Shown here: positions 1 to 9,593 of the stretch, in pieces
Numbering within the stretch: the first letter of the stretch is position 1
Layout: every line of letters begins with the position of its first letter
Assembly (NCBI RefSeq): GCF_004564375.1
Contig: NZ_CP038267.1
Span: 3,040,501-3,104,500 of the forward strand
DNA length: 64,000 bases
Reading direction: 5' to 3'
From: Nocardioides euryhalodurans
GTDB lineage: Bacteria; Actinomycetota; Actinomycetes; Propionibacteriales; Nocardioidaceae
Notes under the pieces: model-generated
The model's database searches: none
Told to the model about the DNA's origin: nothing
What the model saw: the letters and a program-made list of their open reading frames with translations, nothing else
Translations under genes and position numbers: made by a program

Positions 1-398
1 ACACCATCGGGTACGCCGACGCCAGCCAGGCCGGGGACCTCGGTACCGCGCTGATCGGGGTGGGCGACGAGTTCGTCGGTCCGACGCCCGAGGCGGCCGC
101 CCAGATCCTCGAGGTCTCGCCGCGGACGGAGGGTCGTCCCGAGACGTCGATGGCCTTCGAGCTCGACTACGAGACCGAGGAGGCGGGCACCTACCCGATC
201 GTCCTCACCTCGTACCTCGTCGCCTGCACGTCCTACGAGGACCCCGAGGAGGGCGAGCTGGTCAAGGGCTACCTGTCCTACATCATCAGCGAGGAGGGAC
301 AGCAGACCGCGGCCGAGAACGCCGGCTCCGCACCGCTGTCGCCCGAGCTGGCCGAGGAGGCGCAGGGCATCGTCGACGGCATCACTGCCGGCGAGTGA
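1..398 (+). CDS. pstS: Phosphate ABC transporter substrate-binding protein PstS, C-terminal part
   Basis: The gene enters from the left edge. The reading frame is open from base 3 to the TGA at 396-398, about 131 residues. The visible part is the second lobe of a periplasmic-type phosphate-binding protein, including a YPIVLTSYLVACTSYED segment and the C-terminal stretch ending IVDGITAGE. PstS captures orthophosphate outside the membrane and delivers it to PstC/PstA. It lies just ahead of pstC, pstA and pstB on the same strand, which makes the assignment firm. The signal peptide, lipobox and promoter are outside the window, so regulation by a Pho box cannot be judged. Confidence 0.93.
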   Translation, partial: TIGYADASQAGDLGTALIGVGDEFVGPTPEAAAQILEVSPRTEGRPETSMAFELDYETEEAGTYPIVLTSYLVACTSYEDPEEGELVKGYLSYIISEEGQQTAAENAGSAPLSPELAEEAQGIVDGITAGE

Positions 399-410
399 CG
401 TGAGACTGGG

Positions 411-440
411 GACCCTGCCCGGAGTCGTCCGGGCAGGGTC
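411..440 (+). terminator. Perfect 13-bp hairpin between pstS and pstC
   Basis: Arms 411-423 and 428-440 are perfect reverse complements around a 4-nt loop (GTCG). There is no T-tract. The hairpin begins 12 bp after the pstS stop. Such structures after pstS usually act as attenuators or mRNA stabilisers, giving more binding protein than permease. That role here is inferred from position. Confidence 0.7.
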
Positions 441-491
441 CACCGGCATGAGTGGACCACCGGTTGTGCGTGGCGGCGGTCCGCAGGAAGG

Positions 492-1424
492 ATGAACAGC
501 GTGTCAGTGGAAGCAGCGGCTCCCCCTGTGGTGCGTCGCCGCGGTGACGTGATCTTCGCGGGCCTCGCCCGCGCGGCGGGGATCACGATCCTGGTGGCGC
601 TCGCGGGTGTGGCGATCTTCCTCACCCTCGAGAGCGCGCCGGCCATCACGGCCACCCCCGAGGAGCTCGGCGGCGACAACATCATCGTCTACGTCTGGCC
701 GCTGCTCTTCGGCACGCTGCTCGCTGCGTTCCTCGCGATCCTGATGGCGGCGCCGCTGAGCATCGCCCTGGCGCTGGTGATCTCGCACTACGCGCCGCGA
801 CGGCTGGCCAAGCCCATCGGCTACCTGATCGACCTGCTGGCCGCGGTGCCGAGCATCGTCTACGGCCTCTGGGGCATCGGCTTCCTGGGCCCGCAGATCT
901 ACCCCGTCTACGAGTGGCTCGCGGAGAACCTCGGCTGGCTCCCGTTCTTCGAGGGTCCGGCCAACGGCCGCAGCATCCTCACTGCCAGCATCGTGCTCGC
1001 GATCATGGCGCTGCCGATCATCACCGCCATCTGCCGCGAGATCTTCTCCCAGACGCCGACGCTGCACCAGGAGGCCGCGCTGGCCCTCGGCGCCACGCGC
1101 TGGGAGATGATCCGGATGACCGTCTTCCCGTACGGCCGCTCGGGCATCGTCTCCGCCGTCATGCTGGGCCTGGGTCGCGCCCTGGGCGAGACCATGGCGG
1201 TGGCCGTCGTGCTGTCGGCCACGGGCGTGGTCACCTTCAACCTGATCTCCAGCGTCAACCCGTCGACGATCGCCGCCAACATCGCGCTGAAGTTCCCCGA
1301 GGCGACCGGTGTCGACGTGAACGTCCTGATCTTCACCGGCCTGGTGCTCTTCCTGGTCACGTTCGTCGTCAACTTCCTCGGCCGTGCCATCGCCTCGCGC
1401 GGCGTCGTCAAGGAGAGCCGCTGA
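492..1424 (+). CDS. pstC: Phosphate ABC transporter permease PstC
   Basis: This 310-residue integral membrane permease is half of the channel of the high-affinity Pst phosphate importer. It shows several hydrophobic membrane segments, the first at about residues 22-45. The permease EAA loop, which contacts the ATPase, is at about 194-220 (EAALALGATRWEM). The ATG at 492 is preceded by a good AGGAAGG ribosome-binding site. The stop codon overlaps the pstA start by one base (TGATG), so the two permeases are translationally coupled. Length and order match the standard pstSCAB operon. Confidence 0.96.
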   Translation: MNSVSVEAAAPPVVRRRGDVIFAGLARAAGITILVALAGVAIFLTLESAPAITATPEELGGDNIIVYVWPLLFGTLLAAFLAILMAAPLSIALALVISHYAPRRLAKPIGYLIDLLAAVPSIVYGLWGIGFLGPQIYPVYEWLAENLGWLPFFEGPANGRSILTASIVLAIMALPIITAICREIFSQTPTLHQEAALALGATRWEMIRMTVFPYGRSGIVSAVMLGLGRALGETMAVAVVLSATGVVTFNLISSVNPSTIAANIALKFPEATGVDVNVLIFTGLVLFLVTFVVNFLGRAIASRGVVKESR

Positions 1425-2497
1425 TGAGCACGACGGACACCCGGCCGACCCCGACCCGGTCCTCGCTGCCGCTCGTACGGCCGCAGCTTCCCCGCTGGGC
1501 GCCCGCGCTGGTCGCGGTGGTCGCGGCAGCGGTCGGTGCGCTGCCGATGATCGTCCTCGGCTGGGGCATCGTCGGCGCCGTCGTGCTGGCGGCGCTGGTC
1601 TACGTCGTCGCGCTCCCGGTCTGGTCGAGGGCGGTCGAGGGCTCACGCCGCTCCACGGACCGTCTGGTCAGCACCCTGATCTGGGGCGCGTTCGTCCTGG
1701 CCATGCTGCCGCTGTTCAGCCTGGTGTGGACGGTCGTCAGCAACGGTGCGCCGGCGCTCTCGGTCGAGTTCTTCACCAACTCGATGTTCAGCGTCGTCGG
1801 CGAGGGCGGCGGCATCTACCACGCCATCATCGGCACCGTCATCGTCACCGCGTGGGCGGCCGCGATCTCGGTCCCGGTCGGCGTGATGGCCGCGATCTAC
1901 CTGATCGAGTACGGCAAGGGCCGGCCGCTGGCACGGGTGATCACGTTCCTGGTCGACGTCATGACCGGCATCCCGTCGATCGTCGCGGGCCTGTTCGCCT
2001 ACGCGCTGTTCGTCATCTTCTTCGGCCCGGGCGTCCGGATGGGCTTCGGCGGGTCGATCGCGTTGTCGGTGCTGATGATCCCGATCGTGGTCCGGTCGAC
2101 CGAGGAGATGCTCAAGCTCGTCCCGGACGAGCTGCGTGAGGCGTCGTACGCCCTGGGCGTCCCGAAGTGGCGCACCATCACCAAGGTGGTGCTCCCGACC
2201 TCGATGGCCGGCATCCTCACCGGCGTGATGCTGGCCGTGGCGCGAGTCGCCGGCGAGACCGCGCCGCTGCTGATCATCGCGGGCGACACCGACGGCACGA
2301 ACTTCAACGCCTTCTCGGAGCGGATGGCGACGCTGCCCGTCTTCATCTACTACTCGTACACCCAGCCCGGCATCCCGCCCGAGTTCGGGCGTGAACGCGC
2401 CTGGGGCGCGGCGCTGGTGCTGATCGTGATCGTCATGGGCCTCAACCTGCTGGCCCGGGCGATCGGCCGGTACTTCACCCCCAAGACCGGCCGCTGA
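1424..2497 (+). CDS. pstA: Phosphate ABC transporter permease PstA
   Basis: This is the second membrane permease of the Pst phosphate importer, 357 residues. The open frame extends upstream into pstC, but the ATG at 1424 overlapping the pstC stop is the natural start. It is somewhat longer than a minimal PstA because of an N-terminal extension with two extra hydrophobic segments (about residues 26-63) before the core. The EAA loop is at about 239-262 (EASYALGVPKWRT). It pairs with PstC and docks onto PstB. The extension is common in actinobacterial PstA proteins. Confidence 0.95.
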   Translation: MSTTDTRPTPTRSSLPLVRPQLPRWAPALVAVVAAAVGALPMIVLGWGIVGAVVLAALVYVVALPVWSRAVEGSRRSTDRLVSTLIWGAFVLAMLPLFSLVWTVVSNGAPALSVEFFTNSMFSVVGEGGGIYHAIIGTVIVTAWAAAISVPVGVMAAIYLIEYGKGRPLARVITFLVDVMTGIPSIVAGLFAYALFVIFFGPGVRMGFGGSIALSVLMIPIVVRSTEEMLKLVPDELREASYALGVPKWRTITKVVLPTSMAGILTGVMLAVARVAGETAPLLIIAGDTDGTNFNAFSERMATLPVFIYYSYTQPGIPPEFGRERAWGAALVLIVIVMGLNLLARAIGRYFTPKTGR

Positions 2498-2515
2498 CGG
2501 AGGAGAATCCACATC

Positions 2516-3295
2516 ATGGCCAAGAGCATCGACGTCTCGAACCTCGACATCCGCTACGGGGACTTCCTCGCCGTGGAGGGGGTCACGATGACGATCAAGG
2601 CACGCTCCGTCACGGCGTTCATCGGCCCGTCCGGCTGCGGCAAGTCGACCTTCCTCCGCTCCCTGAACCGGATGCACGAGGTGATCCCCGGTGCGACCGT
2701 GGAGGGCAAGGTCGTCGTCGACGGCCAGGACCTCTACGGCCCCGACGTCGACCCGGTGGAGGTGCGGCGGCAGATCGGCATGGTCTTCCAGCGGCCCAAC
2801 CCGTTCCCGACGATGTCGATCTACGACAACGTCCTGGCCGGCAACAAGCTCAACGCCAAGCGGATGAAGAAGGCGGAGGCCGACGACATCGTCGAGCGCT
2901 CGCTCCGTGGCGCCAACCTCTGGACCGAGGTGAAGGACCGTCTGGGCAAGCCCGGCATGGGTCTCTCCGGTGGCCAGCAGCAGCGGCTCTGCATCGCCCG
3001 CGCGATCGCCGTCGAGCCGCAGGTGCTGCTGATGGACGAGCCGTGCTCGGCCCTCGACCCGATCTCCACCTCCGCGATCGAGGACCTGATCCACGACCTC
3101 AAGACCGACTACACGATCGTGATCGTCACCCACAACATGCAGCAGGCCGCCCGCGTCTCCGACGAGACCGGCTTCTTCAACCTCAAGGCCGCTGGCGAGC
3201 CCGGGCACCTGGTGGAGTTCAACCCCACCAAGAAGATGTTCGCCACCCCCGACAACGAGTCGACCGAGGCGTACATCTCCGGTCGCTTCGGCTGA
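2516..3295 (+). CDS. pstB: Phosphate ABC transporter ATP-binding protein PstB
   Basis: This 259-residue cytoplasmic ATPase energises phosphate import. All ABC motifs are intact: Walker [10 protein letters not shown] at about 37-45, a Q-loop in [10 protein letters not shown], signature LSGGQQQRL at about 150-158, Walker B VLLMDEP at about 170-176, and the switch histidine in IVTHNMQQA near 205. RPNPFPxS-like sequence after the Q-loop is typical of PstB rather than other importers. The ATG is preceded by GGAGGAGAATCC. It lies 18 bp after pstA and is the last gene of the operon. No phoU follows directly. Confidence 0.97.
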   Translation: MAKSIDVSNLDIRYGDFLAVEGVTMTIKARSVTAFIGPSGCGKSTFLRSLNRMHEVIPGATVEGKVVVDGQDLYGPDVDPVEVRRQIGMVFQRPNPFPTMSIYDNVLAGNKLNAKRMKKAEADDIVERSLRGANLWTEVKDRLGKPGMGLSGGQQQRLCIARAIAVEPQVLLMDEPCSALDPISTSAIEDLIHDLKTDYTIVIVTHNMQQAARVSDETGFFNLKAAGEPGHLVEFNPTKKMFATPDNESTEAYISGRFG

Positions 3296-3334
3296 GCGGT
3301 CGGCTGCTTCTCCGGTAGCGCCCCGCGACGGACG

Positions 3335-3396
3335 GATAGTCCCCGAACTTCCTGTCGGCGGCAGGCGGTTCCCGCGACCGAAGATCCGGGGACTAC
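3335..3396. repeat. Palindromic element, copy 1
   Basis: An imperfect inverted repeat with arms at about 3335-3357 and 3375-3396. Each arm contains TAGTCCCCG followed by a variable AA/GA and a TTC.TGTCG-like end. The same arm motif recurs in copy 2 at 4530-4592, on the other side of the DUF559 gene. It could be a terminator for pstB, a REP-like element, or an end of a mobile unit. Confidence 0.7.
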
Positions 3397-3462
3397 CCAG
3401 CCCCCCGGCAGCCCTGTGGAGAGCCGATCACGGCGGACCCGATCCGGGGCAGCATCCTGGGG

Positions 3463-4515
3463 GTGCGAGGTACGACGATCACCTGGTGGGAGCTGGAGCG
3501 GCCCGGCCTGACCATGCCCGTGCGGACCGATCCCACCGGCCGGAGCGGCCCGACACCCGGGCAGGCCAGAGGACCTCGGTGGCGCACCACCAGCCGCGGG
3601 CTGCGGGTGCCGGCGGACGTCGACGACTCGGTCGTGGAGCAGCGGATCGTCGAGGCCGCCGCCGTCCTCCCTCGCGAGGGCGGGGTCTCCGGGTGGGCGG
3701 GGCTGCGGTGGTACGGCGGACACTGGTTCGACGGTCTCGGCGGCGACGGGCTCACCCGCCTGCCGGTCACCCTCGCGACGGGCGACTCCACGATCGTGGC
3801 GCAGCCCGGGTTCGAGATCTCCGAGGAGCACCTGCGGCCGTACGACGTCGTCCTGGTGGACGGCATGCCGGTCACCATCCCGCTCCGGTCGGTCACCTAC
3901 CTCGCCCGCTACGCAGCCGACTGGCGCGACGCCGTCGTGGCCATCGACATGGCCGCCTACCACGACCTGGTGTCGACCGCGGAGGTCCGCCGCTACCAGG
4001 AGACGCTCCCGGCGTGGACGGGCATCGGGCAGTGCAGGAAGGCGACCGCCCACGCCGACGAGAACGCCTGGTCTCCACGCGAGGTCAGGACCCGTCTGGT
4101 GTGGACCGAGGACGCGGAGCTGCCGAGGCCCTGGACGAACCGCCCGGTCTTCGACCGGTGGGGGACGATGGTCGGGACGCCGGACCTGCTCGACGAGGAG
4201 GCCGGCGTGGCGGTCGACTACGACGGGGCCGTCCACCTCGTGGGGTCGCAGCGCCGAAGGGACCGCGACCGGGAGGAGGCCTTCCGCCGGGTCGGGATCG
4301 AGTACCTCACCGTCCTGGCCGGGGACCGCGACCGCGGTCACCTCGCTGCTCGGATGCGGGAGGTCCGCAGCCGGGCCCGGTGGGCGGCGCCGTCGCAGCG
4401 GCCGTGGACGATCGAGCCGCCCCGGTGGTGGGTCCCGACGTGGACGGTCGAGCAGCGGCGCAACCTGACCGACGCCGAGCGGGAGCGCCTGTTGCGGATC
4501 CGCCGTACGGCGTGA
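3463..4515 (+). CDS. DUF559/VSR-like nuclease-fold protein, function unknown
   Basis: A protein of 350 residues, or 333 if the ATG at 3514 is used instead of the GTG at 3463; neither has a strong ribosome-binding site. The C-terminal half has the pattern of DUF559 proteins, which carry a very-short-patch-repair/PD-(D/E)XK-like nuclease fold: SPREVRTRLVWTEDAELPRP, then GTPDLLDEEAGVAVDYDG, then a QRRRDRDREEAFRRVGIEY-like segment. The N-terminal half resembles the regions found in AbiEi-like actinobacterial hypotheticals. It has no obvious functional partner here. It interrupts a phosphate cluster and is bracketed by two copies of a palindromic element, which suggests an insertion. Nuclease activity is not demonstrated by the sequence. 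Confidence 0.75.
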   Translation: MRGTTITWWELERPGLTMPVRTDPTGRSGPTPGQARGPRWRTTSRGLRVPADVDDSVVEQRIVEAAAVLPREGGVSGWAGLRWYGGHWFDGLGGDGLTRLPVTLATGDSTIVAQPGFEISEEHLRPYDVVLVDGMPVTIPLRSVTYLARYAADWRDAVVAIDMAAYHDLVSTAEVRRYQETLPAWTGIGQCRKATAHADENAWSPREVRTRLVWTEDAELPRPWTNRPVFDRWGTMVGTPDLLDEEAGVAVDYDGAVHLVGSQRRRDRDREEAFRRVGIEYLTVLAGDRDRGHLAARMREVRSRARWAAPSQRPWTIEPPRWWVPTWTVEQRRNLTDAERERLLRIRRTA

Positions 4516-4529
4516 CCGGCGGATGGATG

Positions 4530-4592
4530 GATAGTCCCCGGATCTTCTGTCGCGATGGGGCGACCCAGACGACAGAAGGTTCGGGGACTATC
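4530..4592. repeat. Palindromic element, copy 2
   Basis: An inverted repeat with arms 4530-4552 and 4570-4592, matching at about 20 of 23 positions. Arm consensus is TAGTCCCCGRAYCTTCTGTC. The arms resemble those of copy 1 at 3335-3396. It starts 15 bp after the DUF559 gene and ends 22 bp before the stop of the convergent pit gene, so it may also act as a bidirectional terminator. Confidence 0.75.
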
Positions 4593-4613
4593 TCACCCGG
4601 GGCGAACCACCCG

Positions 4614-5618
4614 TCAGGGCAGGACCTCGATGAACAGGTGGCTGAGCCAGTAGCACGCCGCGGCGGCGAGACCGGCCATCGGGAAGGTCAGCACCCAGGC
4701 GATGAGGATCGAGCGCGCGACCCCCCACCGGACCGCCGAGAGGCGCTTGGTGGCGCCGACGCCCATCACCGCGGAGGTGATGGTGTGGGTGGTCGAGATC
4801 GGCGCCTCGAAGGCGTACGCCGTGGTGTAGAGCACCGACGCAGCGACACTCTCCGCGGCGAACCCGCGGGCGGGGTCGAGGTGGATGATCCGGCGGCCGA
4901 GGGTCCGCATGATCCGCCAGCCGCCGGAGTAGGTGCCGAGCGAGATCGCGGCCGCGGCCGAGAAGATCACCCAGAGCGGGAGGTCGTCGCCGGGGGAGAC
5001 GTAGTCGCCGGTGAGCAGCGCCAGGAAGATCACGCCCATCGTCTTCTGGGCGTCCTGCAGGCCGTGGCCCAGGGCCATCGCGGCGGCGGAGACGGTCTGG
5101 GCGATGCGGAAGCCGCGCTGGGCGCGACCGGGGTTGGCGCGCCGGAAGGCCCACATGATGCCGAGCATCACCAGGAAGCCGAGCCCGAAGGCGACGACCG
5201 GCGACAGGAACATCGGGATCACGACCTTGGACACCACGACGTCCCAGTTCGCGGTCGCACCGGCCGCGACGGCGGCGCCGACCAGGCCGCCGATGAGGGC
5301 GTGGGAGGACGACGACGGGAGGCCGTAGTACCAGGTGATGATGTTCCAGGTGATCGCGCCGAGCAGGCCCGACATCACGATCACCAGGCCGTGCGTGCCC
5401 GCTCCGGGGTTGATCGTCTCGGAGACGGTGCTGGCGACCTCCTGGCCCAGGAAGGCGCCGACGAAGTTCATGACGGCGGCCATCGCCAGCGCCACCCGCG
5501 GGGTCAGCGCTCGGGTCGAGACCGAGGTGGCGATGGCGTTGGCGGCGTCGTGGAAGCCGTTCGTGTAGTCGAAGACGAGGGCGACGACGACCACCGCGAC
5601 GATGATCGCGAGTTCCAT
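4614..5618 (-). CDS. pit: Inorganic phosphate transporter, PiT family
   Basis: A low-affinity, cation-coupled phosphate permease of 334 residues in the inner membrane. The family signature is at the N terminus, DYTNGFHDAANAIATSVSTR, and is repeated in modified form in the second half (APISTTHTITSAVMG), as expected for the duplicated PiT fold. About ten hydrophobic segments are visible. It follows the DUF47 gene by 10 bp, the usual DUF47-pit operon. Placed beside pstSCAB and ppk1 it completes a phosphate uptake and storage locus. Confidence 0.95.
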   Translation of the reverse strand: MELAIIVAVVVVALVFDYTNGFHDAANAIATSVSTRALTPRVALAMAAVMNFVGAFLGQEVASTVSETINPGAGTHGLVIVMSGLLGAITWNIITWYYGLPSSSSHALIGGLVGAAVAAGATANWDVVVSKVVIPMFLSPVVAFGLGFLVMLGIMWAFRRANPGRAQRGFRIAQTVSAAAMALGHGLQDAQKTMGVIFLALLTGDYVSPGDDLPLWVIFSAAAAISLGTYSGGWRIMRTLGRRIIHLDPARGFAAESVAASVLYTTAYAFEAPISTTHTITSAVMGVGATKRLSAVRWGVARSILIAWVLTFPMAGLAAAACYWLSHLFIEVLP

Positions 5619-5628
5619 CAGGGGGTGC

Positions 5629-6246
5629 TCAGCTTTCCTTGACGGCGATCTGCTCCACGATGTTCGCGACCTTCTCGAAGGCGTCGATCGCGCCCTCCAG
5701 CGAGGTCACGATGTCCTTCAGCTTCAGCACCTCGAGGGCCTCGTAGCCCCCACCGAAGAGCTTGGCGAGCGTACGGCGGAAGGTCTTGTCGCCGGCGTTC
5801 TCGAGCCGGTTGATCTCGATCCAGTACTCGTCGAGGTCCTTCATCGCCTTCAGCCGCGGCATCGCGTCGCAGGTGATCTCGGCGCAGCGCTGGATCACCT
5901 CGACCAGGCTGTCGACCTCGGAGGGGAGGGTGGCGACCTCGTAGAGCAGCACCAGGTCGACGACCTCGTCGATCATGTCCATGACGTCGTCCAGGCCGGA
6001 CGCGAGGGCGTAGATGTCCTCGCGGTCGAACGGCGTCACGAAGGTGCTGTTGACCCGCCTCACGATGTCGTGGGTGGTCTCGTCGGCGGCGTGCTCCGCC
6101 TCGCGCATCCGGCGGGCGACGTCGTCGCGGTCACTGCCCTCGGCCAGCATCTCCGCCAGCAGCTCGGAGCCGAGCAGCAGGTGACGGGCCTGGTCCGTGA
6201 ACAGATCGTAGAAGTCCCCGTCAACGGGACGGAACTTCAAACGCAT
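5629..6246 (-). CDS. DUF47 family (PhoU-like) Pit accessory protein
   Basis: A 205-residue, mostly alpha-helical soluble protein of the DUF47/PhoU-like family. The start MRLKFRPVDGDFYDLFTDQA and the segment REAEHAADETTHDIVRRVN, with acidic helix faces that probably bind metal, are typical. These proteins sit directly upstream of pit genes and are thought to control the transporter. Here the gene is the first of the pair, separated by 10 bp. The ATG at 6246 is preceded on its strand by CCAGGAGTTCGCC, a good ribosome-binding site. Confidence 0.93.
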   Translation of the reverse strand: MRLKFRPVDGDFYDLFTDQARHLLLGSELLAEMLAEGSDRDDVARRMREAEHAADETTHDIVRRVNSTFVTPFDREDIYALASGLDDVMDMIDEVVDLVLLYEVATLPSEVDSLVEVIQRCAEITCDAMPRLKAMKDLDEYWIEINRLENAGDKTFRRTLAKLFGGGYEALEVLKLKDIVTSLEGAIDAFEKVANIVEQIAVKES

Positions 6247-6331
6247 GGCGAACTCCTGGTGAGCGGGGGTCGAACCGCGACCACACTAGGGGGTCCGCCG
6301 GCGATTCCGGCAACCGAGGGCCCGCACCTGA

Positions 6332-8473
6332 CTACGTGCGACGGCTCCGCTGCCGCTCGATGAGCGCCTCCTGGAGATGTACGTCACCCGGGTGGCGCTG
6401 CCAGCTCCCGTCCGGCTGGAGGACCCACGCCTCGGTGTCGTCGCCGAAGGCCAGGTCGAGCAGCCACCCGATGGAGTCGATGTTGTCCTGGCCGGGGATC
6501 CGCACCAGCACCTCGACCCGGCGGTCGAGGTTGCGGTGCATCAGGTCCGCGGACCCGATCCAGGCCTGCGGCCGGCCGGCGTCCTCGAACCAGTAGATCC
6601 GGCTGTGCTCGAGGAACCGGCCCAGGACCGAGCGGACGTGGACGTTCTCCGAGAGGCCGGGGACGCCCGGGCGCAACGCGCAGATGCCGCGGATCAGCGC
6701 CTCCACCACGACGCCCTCGCGTGAGGCGAGGTAGAGGGCGTCGATGACCTTCTCGTCGACCATCGAGTTGGCCTTGATCCGGATCCGCGCCGGCCGGCCC
6801 GCGCGGGCGTGGCCGATCTCGCGGTGGATCCGGTCGAGCAGCCCCTGGCGGACCGAGTCGGGCGCCACGAGCAGCTGCTCGTACGACGCGTTGCGGCTGT
6901 AGCCGCTGAGGTTGTTGAACAGGTGGGCGACGTCCTCGCCGATCACGTCGTCGGTCGTGATCAGGCCGAGGTCCTCGTAGCTGCGGGCCGTCTTGGAGTT
7001 GTAGTTGCCGGTGCCGATGTGGACGTAACGCTTGATGCCCTCGGGCTCGTCGCGCACCACCATCGCGAGCTTGCAGTGGGTCTTGAGGCCGACGAGCCCG
7101 TAGACGACGTGGCAGCCCGCCTGCTCCAGCTTGCGCGCCCAGCGGATGTTGGCCTGCTCGTCGAAGCGGGCCTTGATCTCGACGATCACCAGCACCTGCT
7201 TGCCGGCCTCGGCCGCGTCGACGAGGGCGTCGATGATCGGGGAGTCGCCGGAGGTGCGGTAGAGGGTCTGCTTGATCGCCAGCACGTGCGGGTCGGCGGC
7301 CGCCTGCTCGATGAACCGCTGCACGCTGGTGGCGAAGGAGTCGTAGGGGTGGTGCAGGAGCACGTCGTGGCGCTGGGTCGCCTTGAAGACGTCGACCGGC
7401 GCGGCCGACTCCACCTCTGCGAGGTGGCTGTGGGCGCTCGGGATGAACGCGGGGTACTTCAGCTCCTCGCGGGACAGGTCGGCGATGTCGTGGAGGCCGG
7501 TGAGGTCGAGCGGTCCCTGCAGCCGGAAGACCTCCTCCTCGGTGATGCCGAGCTCCGAGACCAGCAGCTCGAGCACCGCCGGGGTGATCGAGGCCTCGAC
7601 CTCGAGGCGTACGGGCGGGCCGAAGCGGCGGCGGAGCAGCTCCTTCTCCAGGGCAGCGAGGAGGTTCTCGGCGTCGTCCTCCTCGACCTCGAGGTCCTCG
7701 TTGCGGGTGACGCGGAAGGAGTGGACCTGCAGCACGTCCATGCCCGGGAACAGCCGCTTGAGGTGCTCGCGGATCACGTCCTCGAGGGGCACGAAGCGCT
7801 GGTTGCCGAGGGCGACGAAGCGGCTGAACGTCGGCGGGACCTTCACCCGGGCGAAGTGCTCCTTGCCGGTCTTGGGGTTGCGGACCAGGACGGCGAGGTT
7901 GAGCGAGAGGCCGGAGATGTAGGGGAAGGGGTGGGCCGGGTCGACGGCCAGCGGCGTCAGCACCGGGAAGACCCGGTCGCGGAAGAGCCGCTTGCACTTC
8001 TTCTGCTCCTCGCGGTCGAGGTCGTCCCAGCGGACCAGCTCGATGCCCTGGTCGGCCAGCGCCGGCACGATCTCGTCGCGGAACAGGTTGGCGTGGCGGC
8101 TGGTGAGCTCGCGGGTCTCGGCCCAGATCGCCTCCAGCACCTCGCGTGGCAGCATCCCGGAGGCGGCGCGGACGGCCATGCCGGCCGCGATCCGGCGCTT
8201 GAGGCCGGCGACGCGGACCATGAAGAACTCGTCGAGGTTGCTGGCGAAGATGGCGAGGAAGCGGGTGCGCTCGAGCAACGGGACCTGGGGGTCCTCGGCG
8301 AGCTCGAGCACGCGTCGGTTGAAGTGGAGCCAGGAGAGCTCGCGGTCCAGGAACCGGTGGTCGTGCTTCTCGACCTCGGCGAGCCCGGCCTCGATCTCGA
8401 GGAGGTCCACGACCACCGCGTCCTCGGTCTCCGCGACCTCGATGTCGGTGTCGGCGGCCTCGGCTGTGGTCAT
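6332..8473 (-). CDS. ppk1: Polyphosphate kinase 1
   Basis: PPK1 reversibly makes polyphosphate from ATP, storing phosphate taken up by the neighbouring transporters. At 713 residues it has full family length. The segments include [17 protein letters not shown] (N domain), a HHPYDSF motif near 373, [11 protein letters not shown], and the phospho-acceptor histidine in [13 protein letters not shown] near 485. The frame is open upstream to 8545, but those 24 residues look non-coding and would overlap the divergent esterase start, so the ATG at 8473 is preferred. The first ~45 residues are an acidic, variable extension. Confidence 0.96.
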   Translation of the reverse strand: MTTAEAADTDIEVAETEDAVVVDLLEIEAGLAEVEKHDHRFLDRELSWLHFNRRVLELAEDPQVPLLERTRFLAIFASNLDEFFMVRVAGLKRRIAAGMAVRAASGMLPREVLEAIWAETRELTSRHANLFRDEIVPALADQGIELVRWDDLDREEQKKCKRLFRDRVFPVLTPLAVDPAHPFPYISGLSLNLAVLVRNPKTGKEHFARVKVPPTFSRFVALGNQRFVPLEDVIREHLKRLFPGMDVLQVHSFRVTRNEDLEVEEDDAENLLAALEKELLRRRFGPPVRLEVEASITPAVLELLVSELGITEEEVFRLQGPLDLTGLHDIADLSREELKYPAFIPSAHSHLAEVESAAPVDVFKATQRHDVLLHHPYDSFATSVQRFIEQAAADPHVLAIKQTLYRTSGDSPIIDALVDAAEAGKQVLVIVEIKARFDEQANIRWARKLEQAGCHVVYGLVGLKTHCKLAMVVRDEPEGIKRYVHIGTGNYNSKTARSYEDLGLITTDDVIGEDVAHLFNNLSGYSRNASYEQLLVAPDSVRQGLLDRIHREIGHARAGRPARIRIKANSMVDEKVIDALYLASREGVVVEALIRGICALRPGVPGLSENVHVRSVLGRFLEHSRIYWFEDAGRPQAWIGSADLMHRNLDRRVEVLVRIPGQDNIDSIGWLLDLAFGDDTEAWVLQPDGSWQRHPGDVHLQEALIERQRSRRT

Positions 8474-8543
8474 GGACACAGTCTGGCACCGACAGGTGAA
8501 CGGCGGCTGTCCCGAGTTCCGGCGCCGGGTAGGTTCGCCGCCC

Positions 8544-9593
8544 ATGAGCGTGCGCGAACGGCTGGAGGCCGCGGCCTACCGGACCCTGATGGGCCTGCCC
8601 GCCCCGGCGCAACGCCTGCTCGCGGGTCGACCGCTGGCCCGGCAGGGGCAGACGCTGGCGTGCGACGTCCAGCTCACGCTGCGCCTCGCCCGGCTGGTGC
8701 GGGAGCCCGGGCTGGGAGACCTGCCGGTGATCGGTGCGCGGACGCTGCTGCGCCGCCAGGCGGTCCTCGTGGGCGGGCAGCAGCCGGTGGGGTCGGTGCG
8801 GGACGTGACCGTGGGCGAGCGGCCCGGGCGGCTGTACGTCCCGCGGGGCGCCGCCGACGTCGGCCCGCTGCTGGTCTTCCTGCACGGCGGCGGCTGGGTG
8901 ATCGGCGACCTCGAGACCCACGACCCGGTGTGCCGCTTCCTCGCCGAGCAGGCGGGCGTCCGCGTGCTCGCGGTGGACTACCGGCTCGCGCCGGAGCACC
9001 CGTTCCCGGCGGCCCACGACGACTGCGTCGCGGCGTACCGCTGGGTGGTCGAGCACGCTGCCGACCTGGGGGCCGACCCCGAGCGGCTGGCCGTCGGTGG
9101 CGACTCCGCGGGCGGGACGCTGGCCGCCACGACCGCGATCGCGGCCGCGCGGGAGGGCCTGCCGCTGGCCTTCCAGCTGCTCGTCTACCCCGGCACCGAC
9201 ATGAGGGGCGGCACCGACAGCCGGCGGGCGTTCGCCGAGGGGCTGGTGCTCGAGCAGTCGTTCATGGACGTCGCCAAGGCGAGCTACCTGACCCGGCCCG
9301 GTGACGAGACCGATCCCCGCGCCTCCCCGCTGCTGGCCGACCTGCCGGGCGGGCTGGCGCCGGCGTACGTCGCCACGGCGGGGTTCGACCCGTTGCGCGA
9401 CGAGGGCGAGGCGTACGCCCGGGCGCTCGCCGCCGCCGGCGTGGCGGTGGAGCTGCGCCGCTTCCCCGAGCAGGTGCACGGGTTCGTCCAGTTCGTCGGC
9501 GTCGGCCGGACCGGCCGGGCTGCCAACCGGGAGCTCGCGGCCGCGCTGGCGACCGGTCTCTCGGTCGGGGTCAGGTCTCCACGATCAGCGTGA
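8544..9593 (+). CDS. Alpha/beta hydrolase, hormone-sensitive-lipase family esterase
   Basis: A 349-residue carboxylesterase of the HSL family. The oxyanion motif HGGGW is at about 114-118, the nucleophile in GDSAGG near S188, the acidic residue in the GFDPLRDEG segment near 282, and the catalytic histidine in QVHGF near H312. The frame is open upstream, but the ATG at 8544 lies in a 70-bp divergent promoter space with ppk1 and starts a typical [14 protein letters not shown] terminus. No signal peptide is seen. The substrate is unknown. The 3' end overlaps the convergent dtd gene by 23 bp. Confidence 0.9.
   Translation: MSVRERLEAAAYRTLMGLPAPAQRLLAGRPLARQGQTLACDVQLTLRLARLVREPGLGDLPVIGARTLLRRQAVLVGGQQPVGSVRDVTVGERPGRLYVPRGAADVGPLLVFLHGGGWVIGDLETHDPVCRFLAEQAGVRVLAVDYRLAPEHPFPAAHDDCVAAYRWVVEHAADLGADPERLAVGGDSAGGTLAATTAIAAAREGLPLAFQLLVYPGTDMRGGTDSRRAFAEGLVLEQSFMDVAKASYLTRPGDETDPRASPLLADLPGGLAPAYVATAGFDPLRDEGEAYARALAAAGVAVELRRFPEQVHGFVQFVGVGRTGRAANRELAAALATGLSVGVRSPRSA

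Noticed and set aside
3335..4592. IS element or transposon containing the DUF559 gene
   Set aside because: No transposase, target-site duplication or DDE/Ser recombinase is seen. Only the flanking palindromes are supported, so it is reported as a repeat pair and a hypothesis.
6384..9479. Minus-strand frame of ~1031 codons across ppk1 and the esterase
   Set aside because: It runs in the wrong frame of ppk1 and antisense to the esterase. Composition is Arg/Pro/Ala-rich, as expected for GC-rich shadow frames.
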